DNA of 64,000 nucleotides from Macropodus opercularis (Eukaryota > Chordata > Actinopteri > Anabantiformes > Osphronemidae). Positions 13,179 through 25,207 of the stretch are shown here, in pieces. A program made the translations under genes and the position numbers. Below the pieces are notes generated by a model. The model had not been told where the DNA came from. It was given only the letters and a program-made list of their open reading frames with translations, and ran no database searches. The DNA is taken from assembly GCA_030770545.1 (NCBI GenBank), contig CM061107.1, positions 8,210,001 to 8,274,000 on the forward strand, in the 5' to 3' direction. The stretch's first letter is position 1, and the number at the start of each line of letters is the position of its first letter.

Positions 13179-13971
13179 TAACGGCCCACCTTTTTACTTT
13201 TCCTCATAATGGTCCGTCTGCTCTCTCGATGTCCTGAAGAGGAGGGGCGGAGGAGGGGGCTTGATTCTGACTGCTGAACACAGACTTGCTAGGTCGACCG
13301 CTTCCCCTCCTTTGACACAAATCCCCACCTCTTGATGTGCTTTCCCTCACTCTGGAGCACTTTCCTGACGTGAGGGGAGGTAAGGCCAGGGCAGGCCAGG
13401 GTAACAGGATGCCTCTGAGAGACCGCACGTAAACACTGCTGATGACTCCTCCTCCTTCTCCCTCCACCCTCCTCTCCACTTTTTTCCAAAGGACTTGTGG
13501 AAAGAAATCTGAATGCAGCGGAGATCGGTTTCACATGGAACAAAGAGTTAATGAGGCACCATGGGACAAATGTATGGACAAGGATAATGCATACAGACTG
13601 ACGCAACAAACACCAGACACTTTTTGGTTGAACTGCAGATTGCAAGCTTGAGACTTGTCAAAAGACCACCCGCTCAAAAACATTGGGTCTTTTCTCTTTT
13701 CCAGCTTCAAACAACAGATTTCTTACAAAAGATATATAAATATATATAGAAAAGTTAAGGAACTATTGTGGTTGACATGTCCAGAACAGGATGGCAGGTT
13801 GAAATGAGGCCATGTTTTCTGAGATTAGAAAATGTTGTACTTCTTCACCGTTTGAATCTTTTCATGCCCATCAAGAGTATTGAGAGAGACAATTCAGTTT
13901 TATCACATTTGTACATTATTCTAATTAACAAAACGCAAAAGATGTTAAAATTTCTCTTGTCTACACATGCA

Positions 13972-13990
13972 AACACACACACACACACAC
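13972..13990. repeat. CA microsatellite
   Basis: (CA)n in the rara 3'UTR, so it would be transcribed. Confidence 0.9.
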
Positions 13991-15405
13991 AAACAAACAA
14001 CTGTGCACAGAAAACAAGTCGCAATGAATATCACCTTCTATTCCAGGTTGGATTTGTTTTCCTTTTATTTTTTTCATTTTTTTAAATTTCTTATTTTATT
14101 TTTTGTTTTGCTTCCAGGCGAATGGAAAAATGATTGTATGAACTTAGTTGTATGATATGGTCACAGGTTCTTTCAAAAAATTAATGAAGATTCATTATTA
14201 AGGTGTATTTTAAGTAGCCTTTGAGTTTGTGTATATAAGCTGTATTCATTTCTTTAAAAACTATGAAGAGTTTTAGGCTTCACCTGATTTTTTTTTAAAG
14301 AATACCTTTTATGTGTTTTGTTTATAGGCTTGTGGTTCAAGAAAAGAAATTTTGAGCACATTTTAAAGAAGGAAGTTTTTTAGTGTTTTGTGTCCTACTA
14401 AATACTGGACAGACCCTTAACCAATCACTGGCTGTTCAGAATGTGGCTTTCACAGATGAGTTCAACCCCTTTTCACTTTAAAAAGACATGTTTTACATAC
14501 AGTAGATAACAAAGTAGCACTCCAGTCGGGGCATAGCTTTTTGGCCATGTAGCAGAAAGAGATTGTGTTTATGAAAATGGTGAGCTAGAAGGCACCTGTA
14601 GCCTGCCAGGTTCAAGAGAGCTCCAGCAGAGGTCAAATGTAACGAGTGGTGTAAATACACACTGTATTAAACACAAGTGATTCTGTGTCGTATCCAAATG
14701 GATCAGAAATGGAGAAAAGAGTAGATTGTAGGGATCCCTCTACTCTGTCAGTGGTCAGACAAGTGAAGATCCCAAATGTGATGTTTGTGAACAAAGTCCT
14801 CACAAAACACCCCCCAGCAACCTGTGGTAGAAACCAATATGTGACCTTTTGACGGATCCAGAGCAACCTCACACCCTGTGACTCACTTTACACCAAAACG
14901 CCTTCACTGTTCACACACTCATCATCTAGACCATCATTACTGTACACACGCCAACGTCTCAGGAAGGAATCATTATGTGTGCTTGGCCTGTTCTTTGTAT
15001 ATGTCCAGTGCTGCAACCCCTAAGCTTCTAATCACAGATGCACACATACACACTTCTGCTACTGAGCCCCTGAATTTCTCTTCAGTCACTCACTTTTGTT
15101 AGGCCTGGCAGACCAGGACTGGTGCAGAGAGACCCTGACCATGACCCCACAGTGTCATAGGATGCCAGTGTGGGGTCTCTCTCTGTGGAGTCGTTCATAT
15201 GTTCTTTTTATTTGTACGGTCAAAGCTGCTTTCATCATTTAGGACTCAACCTGTCCAGAACGGCGCACAACTTTTCCCTCCACAGCTGATCTGGAGTGGG
15301 AACAGACTCACCGTCAGTTTGAGAAGTATGGAATATGTTGCAATTTTGTCAAGAATATCAAGCGACTTTGAAAAAAAAAGAAAACAACAAAAAAAAAAGA
15401 TAAAA

Positions 15406-15411
15406 AATAAA
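15406..15411 (+). terminator. rara: Probable rara polyadenylation signal AATAAA
   Basis: This is a canonical hexamer about 2.2 kb after the rara stop, followed by a TG/T-rich stretch (TGTGTCTGTGTTG, starting near 15435) typical of a downstream element. No other gene on this strand could use it. Confidence 0.6.
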
Positions 15412-15430
15412 ACCAACATTTAATAATTAT

Positions 15431-16220
15431 CAAATGTGTCTGTGTTGTTCATGTGTTCTCTGAAACATACAACATCTTTATACATTGTCGTAAACACAGT
15501 GAAGTAAAAATATTAAGGTAGTCACTAATTTAGTTTATACTTTCTTCAACCCTCGTTTTTTGTGCGTCGTAACAGTATAACATTAAACTGGCATTAGGCC
15601 TTGGGACAACTGGTTCACATGCAAATGCCAATAATTACACGTTTTCTGTGAGCTGTTAAATAAATGAGTAAAAATACTCATGACAGCGTCCTTTAATCTA
15701 CTAATCTCCATTCAGATAAAGTTTGAGTGTGACTAAAACAAATAACACAGTTTTATCTTTCAAGATAAATTTATATGCAGTAACAGTTTGGCTCGTCTGC
15801 CTTGGCCACTTACGTGATTATCTTAAGAAAGAACCTTAATGAATTGCAGTAAGTTCTGTAAATTAACAACATGTACAGTTATGTTTAAACTACTGCCATT
15901 ATTTTGTTATTGTTATGATTAGTTACAATGGCTTCTAGTCACCAAAATGTTCATCGAACTACTTAAAACTTTACAGATTTAACATTGATTCTTATATTAT
16001 AATTATAATATAACAATCAATTCTAATACATTTTCTGAATATATGTTGTTTACTGTGATGTCTAGACTAACAATGTAATTAAAGTAATTTTTTATACAAA
16101 ACACAAAAAATCTGAATTCTTATTAATTACTTTTAATTACATTTGCATGCAGGTGAGCAGCTATATCACAATTATAGAAATTAATCTGGTGGCCCGTCTG
16201 GGAGGAATCCACGCGCTATG
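15431..16220. other. AT-rich intergenic spacer between rara and mki67
   Basis: About 790 bases with no open frame of note and no recognised element. Short AT palindromic runs occur near 15990-16015. Confidence 0.75.
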
Positions 16221-16300
16221 CCCCGCCTCCTTTCAATTTGTGTGAGGTTTCAACCAATCACCACTCTTCGCGCGGAATTTCAAACATTTTCAAATTACTA
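16221..16300 (+). promoter_or_regulatory. mki67: Candidate mki67 promoter: GC box, CCAAT box, E2F/CDE-like and CHR-like sites
   Basis: The segment holds CCCCGCCTCC (16221-16230), CCAAT (16254-16258), the E2F-like TTCGCGCGGA (16267-16276) and TTTCAAA (16278-16284). The last is the reverse complement of the CHR core TTTGAA. NF-Y, DREAM/MuvB and E2F binding to CCAAT, CHR and CDE elements is the known logic of G2/M genes, including human MKI67. The order and spacing here are close to, but not identical with, a classical CDE-4-CHR module. The region lies ~760 bases before the start codon. Confidence 0.55.
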
Positions 16301-17060
16301 TACCCTTACCGGAGCGAGATCGTTCCGCCAAATTCGTAAACAAAATAGTTCCTTTTACGTAAAAGCAACTGGATTAAGACGCAAACTAACTGAATATGCT
16401 TTTTCGAAACAACGTAACACTAAATATTACACAGACTACACATAACCTCGGCTAATCTCAACACGGCTGGGTGAAACTGTGTGTTTATGGTTCAGCGGAG
16501 TGATACGGCAGTGTACGTCTGGAAGAGACGACAATCGGCAAGGACGGATATTCCGGATACTATACGTTAGCCGTTCACCGACGTATGCGGTCTGATATGG
16601 TAGGAAAGCGGTTGTTTTAGGTTGAAATGGTATAATAACCAAACTACTCTTCGTGTTTATGGATCGTCAGATGTTGGTGTACGTTTAAAGGACTCGCAGG
16701 TGAGACTGTAACGCTGTATGTTACGTTTTAACAGCATTACCTTAAACATCGCGCGTTTCGCTAAAATGTGTAGAGGTTACTGCGTTTTACAGTGTAATAG
16801 TAGTTATTAATGTTGGGTAAACTGCATTGATTCGTGTTAGCTGACACGGTCCTAACGGTGATATTGACTTGATATTGCACGTGGGTGTCGCAGTAGCAGT
16901 TGGTGAGTTTAACAAATGTCAGGTTAACGTGGCGCTTTAGCTGCGATGTGTAACTAGCTAACGTCCGCACAACATCAGTAGAAAGTAGTTGAAACTGAAC
17001 CGGACAGATTCGATGCTTGCTAACATTACTCTCATTATGGTCCTAGGTAACGTTGTCAAA
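16301..17060 (+). other. mki67: Probable mki67 5' untranslated exon and first intron
   Basis: A good donor, CAG|GTGAGA, occurs at 16699/16700. A possible acceptor, TCCTAG, ends at 17046, 14 bases before the ATG. This fits a non-coding first exon and a ~350-base intron. The transcription start is not determined. Confidence 0.45.
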
Positions 17061-20000
17061 ATGCCTTTACATGGGAAAATAGTCGTGATCAAGAGGAGCG
17101 GAGGAGATGGGACTGAGTTTCCTCTCACTGCAACTTGTCTGTTTGGGAGGTGAGCTTGAGTTTTACGTGTGTGTTTCTGTTTGGCCCTGTTCGTTCATTT
17201 TAAGTAATGTCACAGTCAACATAAGCCCCGTGTGTGGCCTCATGGTGAGGTTAACAGAAAGCAGAGCCTTTTGGAGGTGGGCCATCTGCTGCTGACGTCA
17301 CAACAACACACTTGACTTGCATGTCTCTTCCTGTCTTTACATTAGTGTTGCTAACACACTTCACATTGAACTTGAACTCTATTGTTTACTGATCTTTGGA
17401 CCTTGAGCATTCTGTTCACAGGTGAACAGCTGCTGTTCACATGTACGGATCCTTACAGTACTTTTTACATTCGTACTTTTTGTTTGTGGCCTTGCAGGAA
17501 GCCCGACTGCGATATTCGTATCCAGCTTCCCCAAGTCTCCAAGGAGCACTGCAGAATTGACCTGAATGAAAATAAAGAGGTAGGCCTTCACACGCTTGCC
17601 ACCATTGCATGTACCTATTATCTTTATGATTGTTGTAAAAGAGTGTTGTTGTTGTTTTTCCCAGGTTGTTTTGACTAATTTAAGCTCAGTGAACCCAACT
17701 CGTGTCAACGGAGAGGCTTTGCAACAGTCTGAGCGTTTAAAGCATGGAGATGTCATAACCATCATTGATCGTTCTTTCAGGTATGTCTGGCAAAAGCTTT
17801 ATGATGGGTACAGTGGACATTGTTTGCGTTTTTTTTTTTTCATGAGAAGAAATAAACATAGACAGACAAGCTTTGTGCAGTTTAAACTGAAAACACACAA
17901 TGCCGTTGTCCAGGCATTAACCTTTTTTTACACTTTGATCTTTGTCATTTCAGGTTTGAGTACCCTCCTGCACCCACGCCAAAAAAGAGATCTTCTACAG
18001 GAGGCAAAGTAATTTGCTTTCCACACATTTATCTATTAGTTTTGTTCTTATTCTCCAGATGATTGTGACTGTTTTAGAAATGTGTTAATACCTGACTCTG
18101 CATTAGGTTCTTGAAGATCGGCGAGAAGCTGATGGTGTTGAAACAAGTGAAAAGAGGATTCCTGAAGTATCCACAGGTAGGATTGTATAGTAATTGTTGT
18201 TGTTGGTAATGACATTTTGGGGATTGCACTATTTTAACATGTCCTGTTAGTTTGTCAGATTACTTAAAAGTAGGTAGCTATGGGCTTAATAGCTCTTAAT
18301 ACGTCCAGACAGGTAAACTAACCTTGTATTTCTTTGCCTTTTCTAATTTGTAGACCCTCATTTGAAAGATGGAACTAATCATGAAAACATACAGCGATCC
18401 CTGGAGAAAACTCTGGACATGGAGTCAAAGGGGGATGATAACCTGTTGCAAAACAAGACTGTCTCCCCCTTTAGTGATCTGTATCAAATGATTAAAAAGT
18501 CTCTGGATGTGGGTACCCCACGGAAATCATCCGCCAGTCTGCTTCAAACCCCTACCTCAAGGTTTTGCACTCCAAAACCTGGTTCAGTCAGGAAAGGTGT
18601 TAGCAAGCTTGTCATTAACACAGAAGACAAAAGTGCTCCTGTAAAGGATGAAGTTTCTGGAGAGGATCAGTCCAAGGGATGCGCTGACAGTTTAAGTAAT
18701 GGTACTCCAAAGTCTGTTAAGAAGCAGAGGAAGTCCATCCAGCTTCCTACTACTGAAATAGCTGGATCCACAGCTCAAGATGAACATTCTGCCAAGTCTG
18801 AAGCAACATTACCTCAGAAGAGAACCCGTTCAAGCCCACAAAGGTTTATGGTGTGTGAAGGCCATGAGCATATTTCTGCTCAGTCACCCAAGTCACCACT
18901 GAGAAGGAGGAGTAAGGAAGCAACACCAGCTAAGCCTGCAGTCACAGAGCCTCAAAAAGGTATGCACTCTGTGACTGTTCTGTTTCTATAATATTTATTA
19001 TATCACAGTATGTAGGTGGATTGTTGCTGAGGTACAAATGCAATACAAAAGAGGTCTTTTATGTGCGTGTGACAGAGATGTGTAAGAAACGCAAAAGTGG
19101 AGAACTTGGAGACGATTTGCCAACACAACCAACGAAGAAGAAACGGGTTTCCTTTGGTGGTTATCTGAGCCCAGAGCTTTTTGACAAACGGCTGCCTCCT
19201 GACTCTCCGCTACGCAAGGGGGCAATGCCAAGGAGAAGTTTATGCCTGCCTAAACCCAAACTGTCTCTCCTTAGACGAGCATCGGTTATTGGCTACTTAA
19301 AGGTAAGTAGTTTTAGAGTAAAAAGAGATAATAAAATCTTATTGTGATTTGTTTTAAGTTAAAAAAAACAACTTTGCTTTTAAAATAGGAGTTTGAACAA
19401 AACAAAAAGTCACCATCTGCAAAGAATGCATCTCCTAAGACCCCTAAAACTGGAAAGAAGTCACCTAAGTCCAAGACTCCCTCACCCAAGGCTGCGTCTC
19501 CTGCCAAGAAGTCACCTAAGTCCAAGACTCCCTCACCCAAGGCTGCGTCTCCTGCCAAGAAGTCACCTAAGTCCAAGACTCCCTCACCCAAGGCTGCGTC
19601 TCCTGCCAAGAAGTCACCTAAGTCCAAGACTCCCTCACCCAAGGCTGCGTCTCCTGCCAAGAAGTCACCTAAGTCCAAGACTCCCTCACCCAAGGCTACG
19701 TCTCCTGCAAAGAAGTCACCTAAGTCCAAGACTCCCTCACCCAAGGCTGCGTCTCCTGCCAAGAAGTCACCTAAGTCCAAGACTCCCTCACCCAAGGCTG
19801 CGTCTCCTGCCAAGAAGTCACCTAAGTCCAAGACTCCCTCACCCAAGGCTGCGTCTCCTGCCAAGAAGTCATCTAAGTCCAAGACTCCATCTCCTGAGGT
19901 GAAAAAGCAACCTAACGTTCAGTCTACAACCCCTTGTCAAGTGGCTTGCAGTGGAACTCCCACTAGCAAGAGAAGGTCATCCATGTTCGGTTTAAGTGGT

Positions 20001-23000
20001 ACCCCTCAGGAAATTGCTCAGTCCATTGGTATAACACCTGCTAAAACACCTTCGAGTTCAAGAGTCCAGACTCCAACAGTGCAAGGGCGCTTTTCTGTGT
20101 CACGCATCAGTACGCCATCGCCATCTTTTACACAAGATACCGTTTTGGAGCAATTGCCTTCACTTGCCATTACACCGAAAATACCTCTGAGGAGGATGAG
20201 CATGAAGACCACTTCACGGAAGACTCCAAAAGTAGCCAAGAGTGCTGTAAAAGTAATGCGCAGAAGTGGCATTTCAAGGGCATCTATGAAAGGTAACCCT
20301 GACAAAAATTAGCATCATCCATTTTTCTTTTTGGATTGCAGGTCCCTTATATATGGACTGATTTTTAAAACGTGGAGTGCTGTTTACTCTGGGCCTTACC
20401 TTCATTCCTTTCTCTCTATTTCAGTCATAAATTCATGGGCAGACATTGTGAAGTTTGGGCAAACTAAGACTCAAGTAACTGCACCAGCTAAAAACATTGT
20501 CACCAAAAAGCCAACGAAGAAGACTGTGCCTAAACCAAAGGTATAGTATTAGAATGGAATAATGTGGATCAGTCACATAATCTTGGAAGAACCTTGAATA
20601 CAATTTAATGTTTTTTTATAACTGTCTGTAAGTTGTTTTAGTGCTTATTACAGGACTTTTTTCTTGGCCTAAAATTTATCAGCAGTTTGCTGAAGATGAA
20701 GTAGATTGTTTTAAAGTCTCTCACTATGTATTCTATTTTTTTTCTCCCACATACGTTAACCTCTGCATTTTTACACATGTGTATCTACAGTAATGGGTTT
20801 TATATTATTTGTTTGTAACTGTTTTAAACTAAAATTACTGTGTCGTTCTCAATTATTAGACCCCTGCAAGAAAACCGAAAGGCCACGTCAGCACTGGGCA
20901 TGCGGATTCCCCTGTCACCATTGTTGTGGGCAAAGCTTACAAACAAAAGGTTGTGTATCCAACTGGTGCGGCACCAAGAGTGGTCACGAATGCTGCACTT
21001 TTTAAGAAGGACATGACAATGGACGAGGACCTGTCTGGTAAATATCCCATTTCCACCTGAACAAATAAAACACGTTGGTTTTGGATAGTTTGTGTATATG
21101 TTGTGTCTTGTGTTTTCAGGACTTCCTGAAATGTTTAAAACTCCCTTAAATGAAAAGAAGAGACCTGTAAGCAATGACAATGTCACAAAGACACCAGTAG
21201 GAAGTGTGTCTGTGATGGAACCGTCCGTGTTGACCACACCCGAGGAGCCAGGTACTGTAACGTGTGATTCATTCGTGTATATATAGAAAGACCCATTTAC
21301 ATGTTAAACTAAAAAGGAAAAAAATGTTTTGCAGGTGAAATGATGGTGTCTCCTCTGAGTGTTGCATCTGCTGTAAAAGACAGAAGATACAATAGTGAGG
21401 CAGTTCAGCGCCTTCTTAATGCAGATCAGGAATCTAGCTTTGTCAGCGACATCCCTCCCTTGGAGCTTACTTCTGATTCTAGTGAACAACACAGCACAGA
21501 TTTAAAGACAACCAGTGTAACAACTCCCAAACAGAAACCAGAGCCAGTGATGTGTCTCACTGGAGTGAAGAGGATTATGAAGACACCAAGACAGAAAGCT
21601 GAACCTGTAGAGGACATCAGGGGAAAACTTCTAAAAACTCCCAAACAGAAACCAGAACCAGCAGAGTGTCTGACTGGAGTGAAGAGGATTATGAAGACAC
21701 CAAGACAGAAGGCTGAACCTGTAGAGGACATCAGGGGAAGACTTCTTGTTACTCCCAAACACAAGCCTCCACAACAGGAGTGCTTCACTGGGTTGAAGAA
21801 AATCATGGCTACTCCCAAAGGTTTCGCTGATGTGAGTCTGGATGGTGTTAAGGAACTTCTGCAGACACCAGCACATGTGCAAGTGAGTAAAGACCCAACT
21901 GAGATGACGGGAACGACACCACAAACTGTAAAGAGGCCCTCATCTGTATGTTTGACAACACAGGAAGAAGAAAGTCTTCCAGTTGAAGACATGGTTGGTG
22001 TGAAGAGGCTGAAGAAAACCCCCAAAGAGAAAGGTAAACCTGTTGAAGATAACTTTGGAATCAAGCGACTTATGAAGTCACCAAGGCTCAGGGGTAATGC
22101 TCCAGTAGAAGACTTTGAGGGACTTCAAGAGCTCATGGAGGAGCCACTGCCCGACTCTACAGGACATGTGGAAACAAATGAGGTAATAATGAAAGCACTG
22201 ATATCAAATTTTATTGTTTTGTTTGGAGCATAAATCACTGACACTATTTTGAAGCGTAGTTATTGTTGGCAGTTAAAACAGCTGAGATTCATGTGTTCAT
22301 GGAAAAGGGAATAGCCTTTGTCAATATTTTCTTTTTCTTTTTTTTTTTTTTTTTAACAGGTTGAAAACCAAACTAACGCAGAACGTGGCATAATTGTAGC
22401 AGAAGGTTAGTGGGTTTTTGGAAATGCTCAGATGTCATCAGACTGATTGTAAATTGCATTTTAAATCATGTGCTGATGTTCTGTCTTTTTATAGATCTAG
22501 TTATTGTCCATGAGGAATCACAAGATACTGTGATGTCACAACTTTATATGACAAAAGGTAAAAATACATTTGAGATTTAAATGGTTCTCTCTTGGATTAT
22601 GTTACTCAAGATGAAGCAGTATGAGCTTGGACTGACACAAATATTGTGAATCATGGGACGTTGCTGTTTTATTAGTTTGGCCTATAATTATTGTAAAGTC
22701 AGGTTGGTATTTTGTTTCAAGTGCAACAGAAGCTAAACACTAAAATCATTTTTTTCCCTTCCTACTCTACAAACAGAGGCAGGTGAAGTGGTTGATAACC
22801 ATATGGAGGGTGTCATGGAAAATATCACTCTGGCAGCTGTAGATGGGCATTCACCCGCTGAAGAATCAAAAATGGATACAGTCGATCATTTATCTGAAGA
22901 ACACCTAGAAGCAGAAAATACAGCTGCAAAAGTCACAGAAGTTTGCTCTGTTCTTGATCATGAGAAGAAATCTAGAGGCAGAAGAGCAAAGGTAGCCGAA

Positions 23001-25207
23001 TCTAAAACAAGTGAAGATAAACACCAAGTAGTAGTAATTTCAGAGGATGCTGTTGTCCATACGCCCGTCAGAGGAAGAAGAGGCAAGAAAACTCAAACTA
23101 CAGCTCCACCTGGTGTTACACAGAAGACAAGAAACAGAAGCAAGGATGTTGAGCTCACAATGGAGGAAAGTGCTGCTCAGGCTTCTGAAGTTGCATTTGG
23201 GCCTAAAAGAGGAAGATATGCCAAAAAAACGTCTCAAGTTCAAGCTGAAGTGCAAGAGATTTCTACTGAAACAGAAGCTGACTTTAAACAGAGTGTATCA
23301 GTTAGTGTCGACCATAAAGCAGCTGAGAGCGCAGCATCCCTGGAGAAGACTGCCGCAAAGCCCAGACGAGGGAGAAAAACCAAAGCAGAAGCAGAAGGTA
23401 CTCTACTCTTCTTTATGTTTACTTACTATCTGTTCCTCTGCTTTCATGTTGCTTTAAACGGTTGCATTTCTAGCTTGTCCGCCCCATAAAACAAAGTATT
23501 TAATAAATGCCATTTTTGAAAGAATGTCTATGGCAACAAAAGGGACATTTGCAGTTTTAAACAATCAACAAAGTTTGTCATAATTTGTTTAAGGTTTTAT
23601 ATATGGTTTACTTTCTCTGTTTAGGAGCGGAAACTACTCTGGAACCTGTAACTGAGAGTTTACCTCAAGTGGAGATGGTAACTTGCACCGAAGTAGAAGC
23701 AGCTGTTGTTAAGAAGTCTGTAAGAGGCAGAAGGGCAAAAATTATGGAATCTAAAGTGCCCGAAACTCCTGAAGACGCTGCCATCCCTGCTCCAGTCAGA
23801 GGAAGAAGAGGCAAGAAAACAGAAACTGCACCCCCTGCTGTTAGACAAACATTAAGAAGCAGAAATGCACAGTCTCAAGAAAGTGCCTCTATCCAACCTG
23901 AAGCCATTGAAGAAATTTCAGCTGAAGCCGTCAATGACCAGACTTCCACAATAAATACCAGTCAGGAGAATAATGATTCTGCACCACCTGCGGAGGTGAA
24001 GACAACTAGAGGAAGAAAAACTAAAACTCAAGTTGAGCCACCACAACCAAAGCCAGAGAAAAAAGAAGTTGTGAGTGACCAGCTTCTTGTGTCTGATGCT
24101 CAACTTCTACAACCTGTTGAAAAACCTAGAAGAGGGAAAAAAACGGGTACGGTTGAAGCCAAAAAGGTGCCAGAAGACACTGTTATCACTGCAGAGATGC
24201 CTGTAGGCAGAGCCAAGAGGGGAAGAACTGCCAAACAGGAAGGAAAGCTAGAGAATGAATCAATGGAAGAACTGGTTGCAAAGTCAAGAAAAACCAGGAA
24301 AACTGAGCAAGAAGCAAGAGAAGAAATCCAAACCACTGAAACTGTTGAAGATGTAGTTGAAGTTCCACTTGTTGCTGAACCTGTGATGATGAATGAACAG
24401 TCCGCTGTGGCTGCTAAACCCAGGAGGGGAGGGAGGAAGACGAAAGCTGCGAGTGAAACACCTGTGGAATCCACTGTGGTCCAAGAGGTCCCTGCTGCTG
24501 ACAAACCCAAACGGGGCACAAGAGGAAAAAGAATTGTGGAAAGTAAAGTCACTGCTGAGGTACCCAAGAGAAAAGCTGACCATGACCTGGAGGCTGTAGA
24601 GCAGCAAACCACTGATCCAGAACCAGTGGTTAAATCTAGCAGGACCAGGGGAGTAAGAACGGAGCCTTCACTAAATATTTCAGCTAAAAGAGCTTGTCGC
24701 GGCGCAGCTGTTGCACTTGAGGAGAGCATTGCGGCGTCTGCAGTCCTGCTGTTGGAGTCTGGCTCAGTGGAGCCAGCCAAAAGGGGCAGACGTGCAGTAG
24801 CAAAGCCCACTGTACACAATGCTACAAGGAGCAGTGGCCAGGAAAACGCCTCTGAAGATTTAAGTTGTGTTGTAGAGGATACAAAAACATCCAAACGATC
24901 AGTGAAGTGGAAAACCGATGTGGAAGTCTATGAAATTCCAAAAGGAACACCCATAAAGCCAGTTCGAGGCAGGAAGTCAAAAGCTGGAGAGCAAGTTGAG
25001 GCTGAAAATAAAAATGTGGCAAAGGATGTCAACAACACTGAAGAGAAGGACCTCTCAGATAAAACCGAAGAAGCTCAGCCTGTCAAGAGAGCCAGACGAG
25101 GGACAAAGGTCACTGATGAAGCGGAGTCCTCAAGCAAGATGAACCCTGAGAAAGGTGCTGAAGCTGAGACGCAGCCAAAAACACGAAGAGGAAGACCAAG
25201 GAAATAG
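17061..25207 (+). CDS. mki67: Proliferation marker Ki-67
   Basis: Mitotic chromosome-surface protein; in mammals it keeps chromosomes apart and recruits PP1. Sixteen exons: 17061-17149, 17498-17579, 17665-17780, 17954-18008, 18107-18176, 18354-18959, 19076-19302, 19389-20292, 20425-20540, 20860-21037, 21120-21251, 21335-22182, 22360-22405, 22495-22557, 22777-23397 and 23625-25207 (TAG). They total 5736 nt, or 1911 aa, with every phase consistent. The N-terminal FHA domain (~residues 5-80) shows FGRKPDCDI, SKEHCRI and NPTRVNG. PP1 docking follows: KKKRVSFGG (RVSF at 363-366), then PELFDKRLPP. Residues ~438-585 are a 51-bp minisatellite. Next come the WADIVKFG motif and short Ki-67 repeats with xxGxKxLxxTP cores. 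The tail is rich in RGRRGKK and ends RRGRPRK, AT-hook-like. Human Ki-67 is far longer (~3256 aa) with 16 long repeats. Confidence 0.93.
19455..19898 (+). repeat. mki67: 51-bp coding minisatellite in mki67, 8 full units plus one partial
   Basis: Units start at 19455, 19506, 19557, 19608, 19659, 19710, 19761 and 19812. A degenerate 36-base ninth copy begins at 19863. Each unit encodes KKSPKSKTPSPKAASPA, a lysine-rich peptide with several S/T-P-x-K sites like those in histone H1 tails and CDK substrates. The copies appear identical except unit 5, which carries GCT ACG instead of GCT GCG and ends GCA. The 51-base unit is divisible by three, so other frames also stay open across it. Confidence 0.95.
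21523..21870 (+). repeat. mki67: 114-bp tandem repeat of shortened Ki-67 repeat units in mki67
   Basis: Copy 1 (21523-21636) and copy 2 (21637-21750) are nearly identical. Each encodes a 38-residue pair: TPKQKPEP..CLTGVKRIMK, then TPRQKAEPVEDIRG.LL. A divergent third copy starts at 21751 (TPKHKPPQQECFTGLKKIMA). Weaker cores continue to ~22150 (VEDMVGVKRLKKTP, VEDNFGIKRLMKSP, VEDFEGLQELMEEP). These match the conserved core of vertebrate Ki-67 repeats, but the spacing is much shorter than the ~120 residues in human. Confidence 0.85.

Larger units (their letters stand above)
13179..15430 (+). other. rara: rara 3' untranslated region
   Basis: Follows the TAG stop and runs to an A-rich segment with AATAAA at 15406-15411. 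It is A/T-rich after ~13680, with a CA repeat at 13972-13990. Open frames within it show no domain. The exact cleavage site is not visible from sequence alone. Confidence 0.7.

Noticed and set aside
19313..19902. Long open frames on both strands across the mki67 minisatellite (189 aa antisense; 169 aa in a second sense frame)
   Set aside because: They stay open only because the 51-base unit is a multiple of three. They are translations of the repeat, not separate genes.
22330..22354. Long T run considered as a retroposon poly(A) tail on the minus strand
   Set aside because: It directly precedes a good CAG acceptor in mki67 and is its polypyrimidine tract; no retroposon body is attached.
24100..24894. 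264-aa antisense open frame opposite the last mki67 exon
   Set aside because: It lies wholly inside a confidently modelled coding exon on the other strand, is serine/threonine/leucine low complexity, and has no domain.
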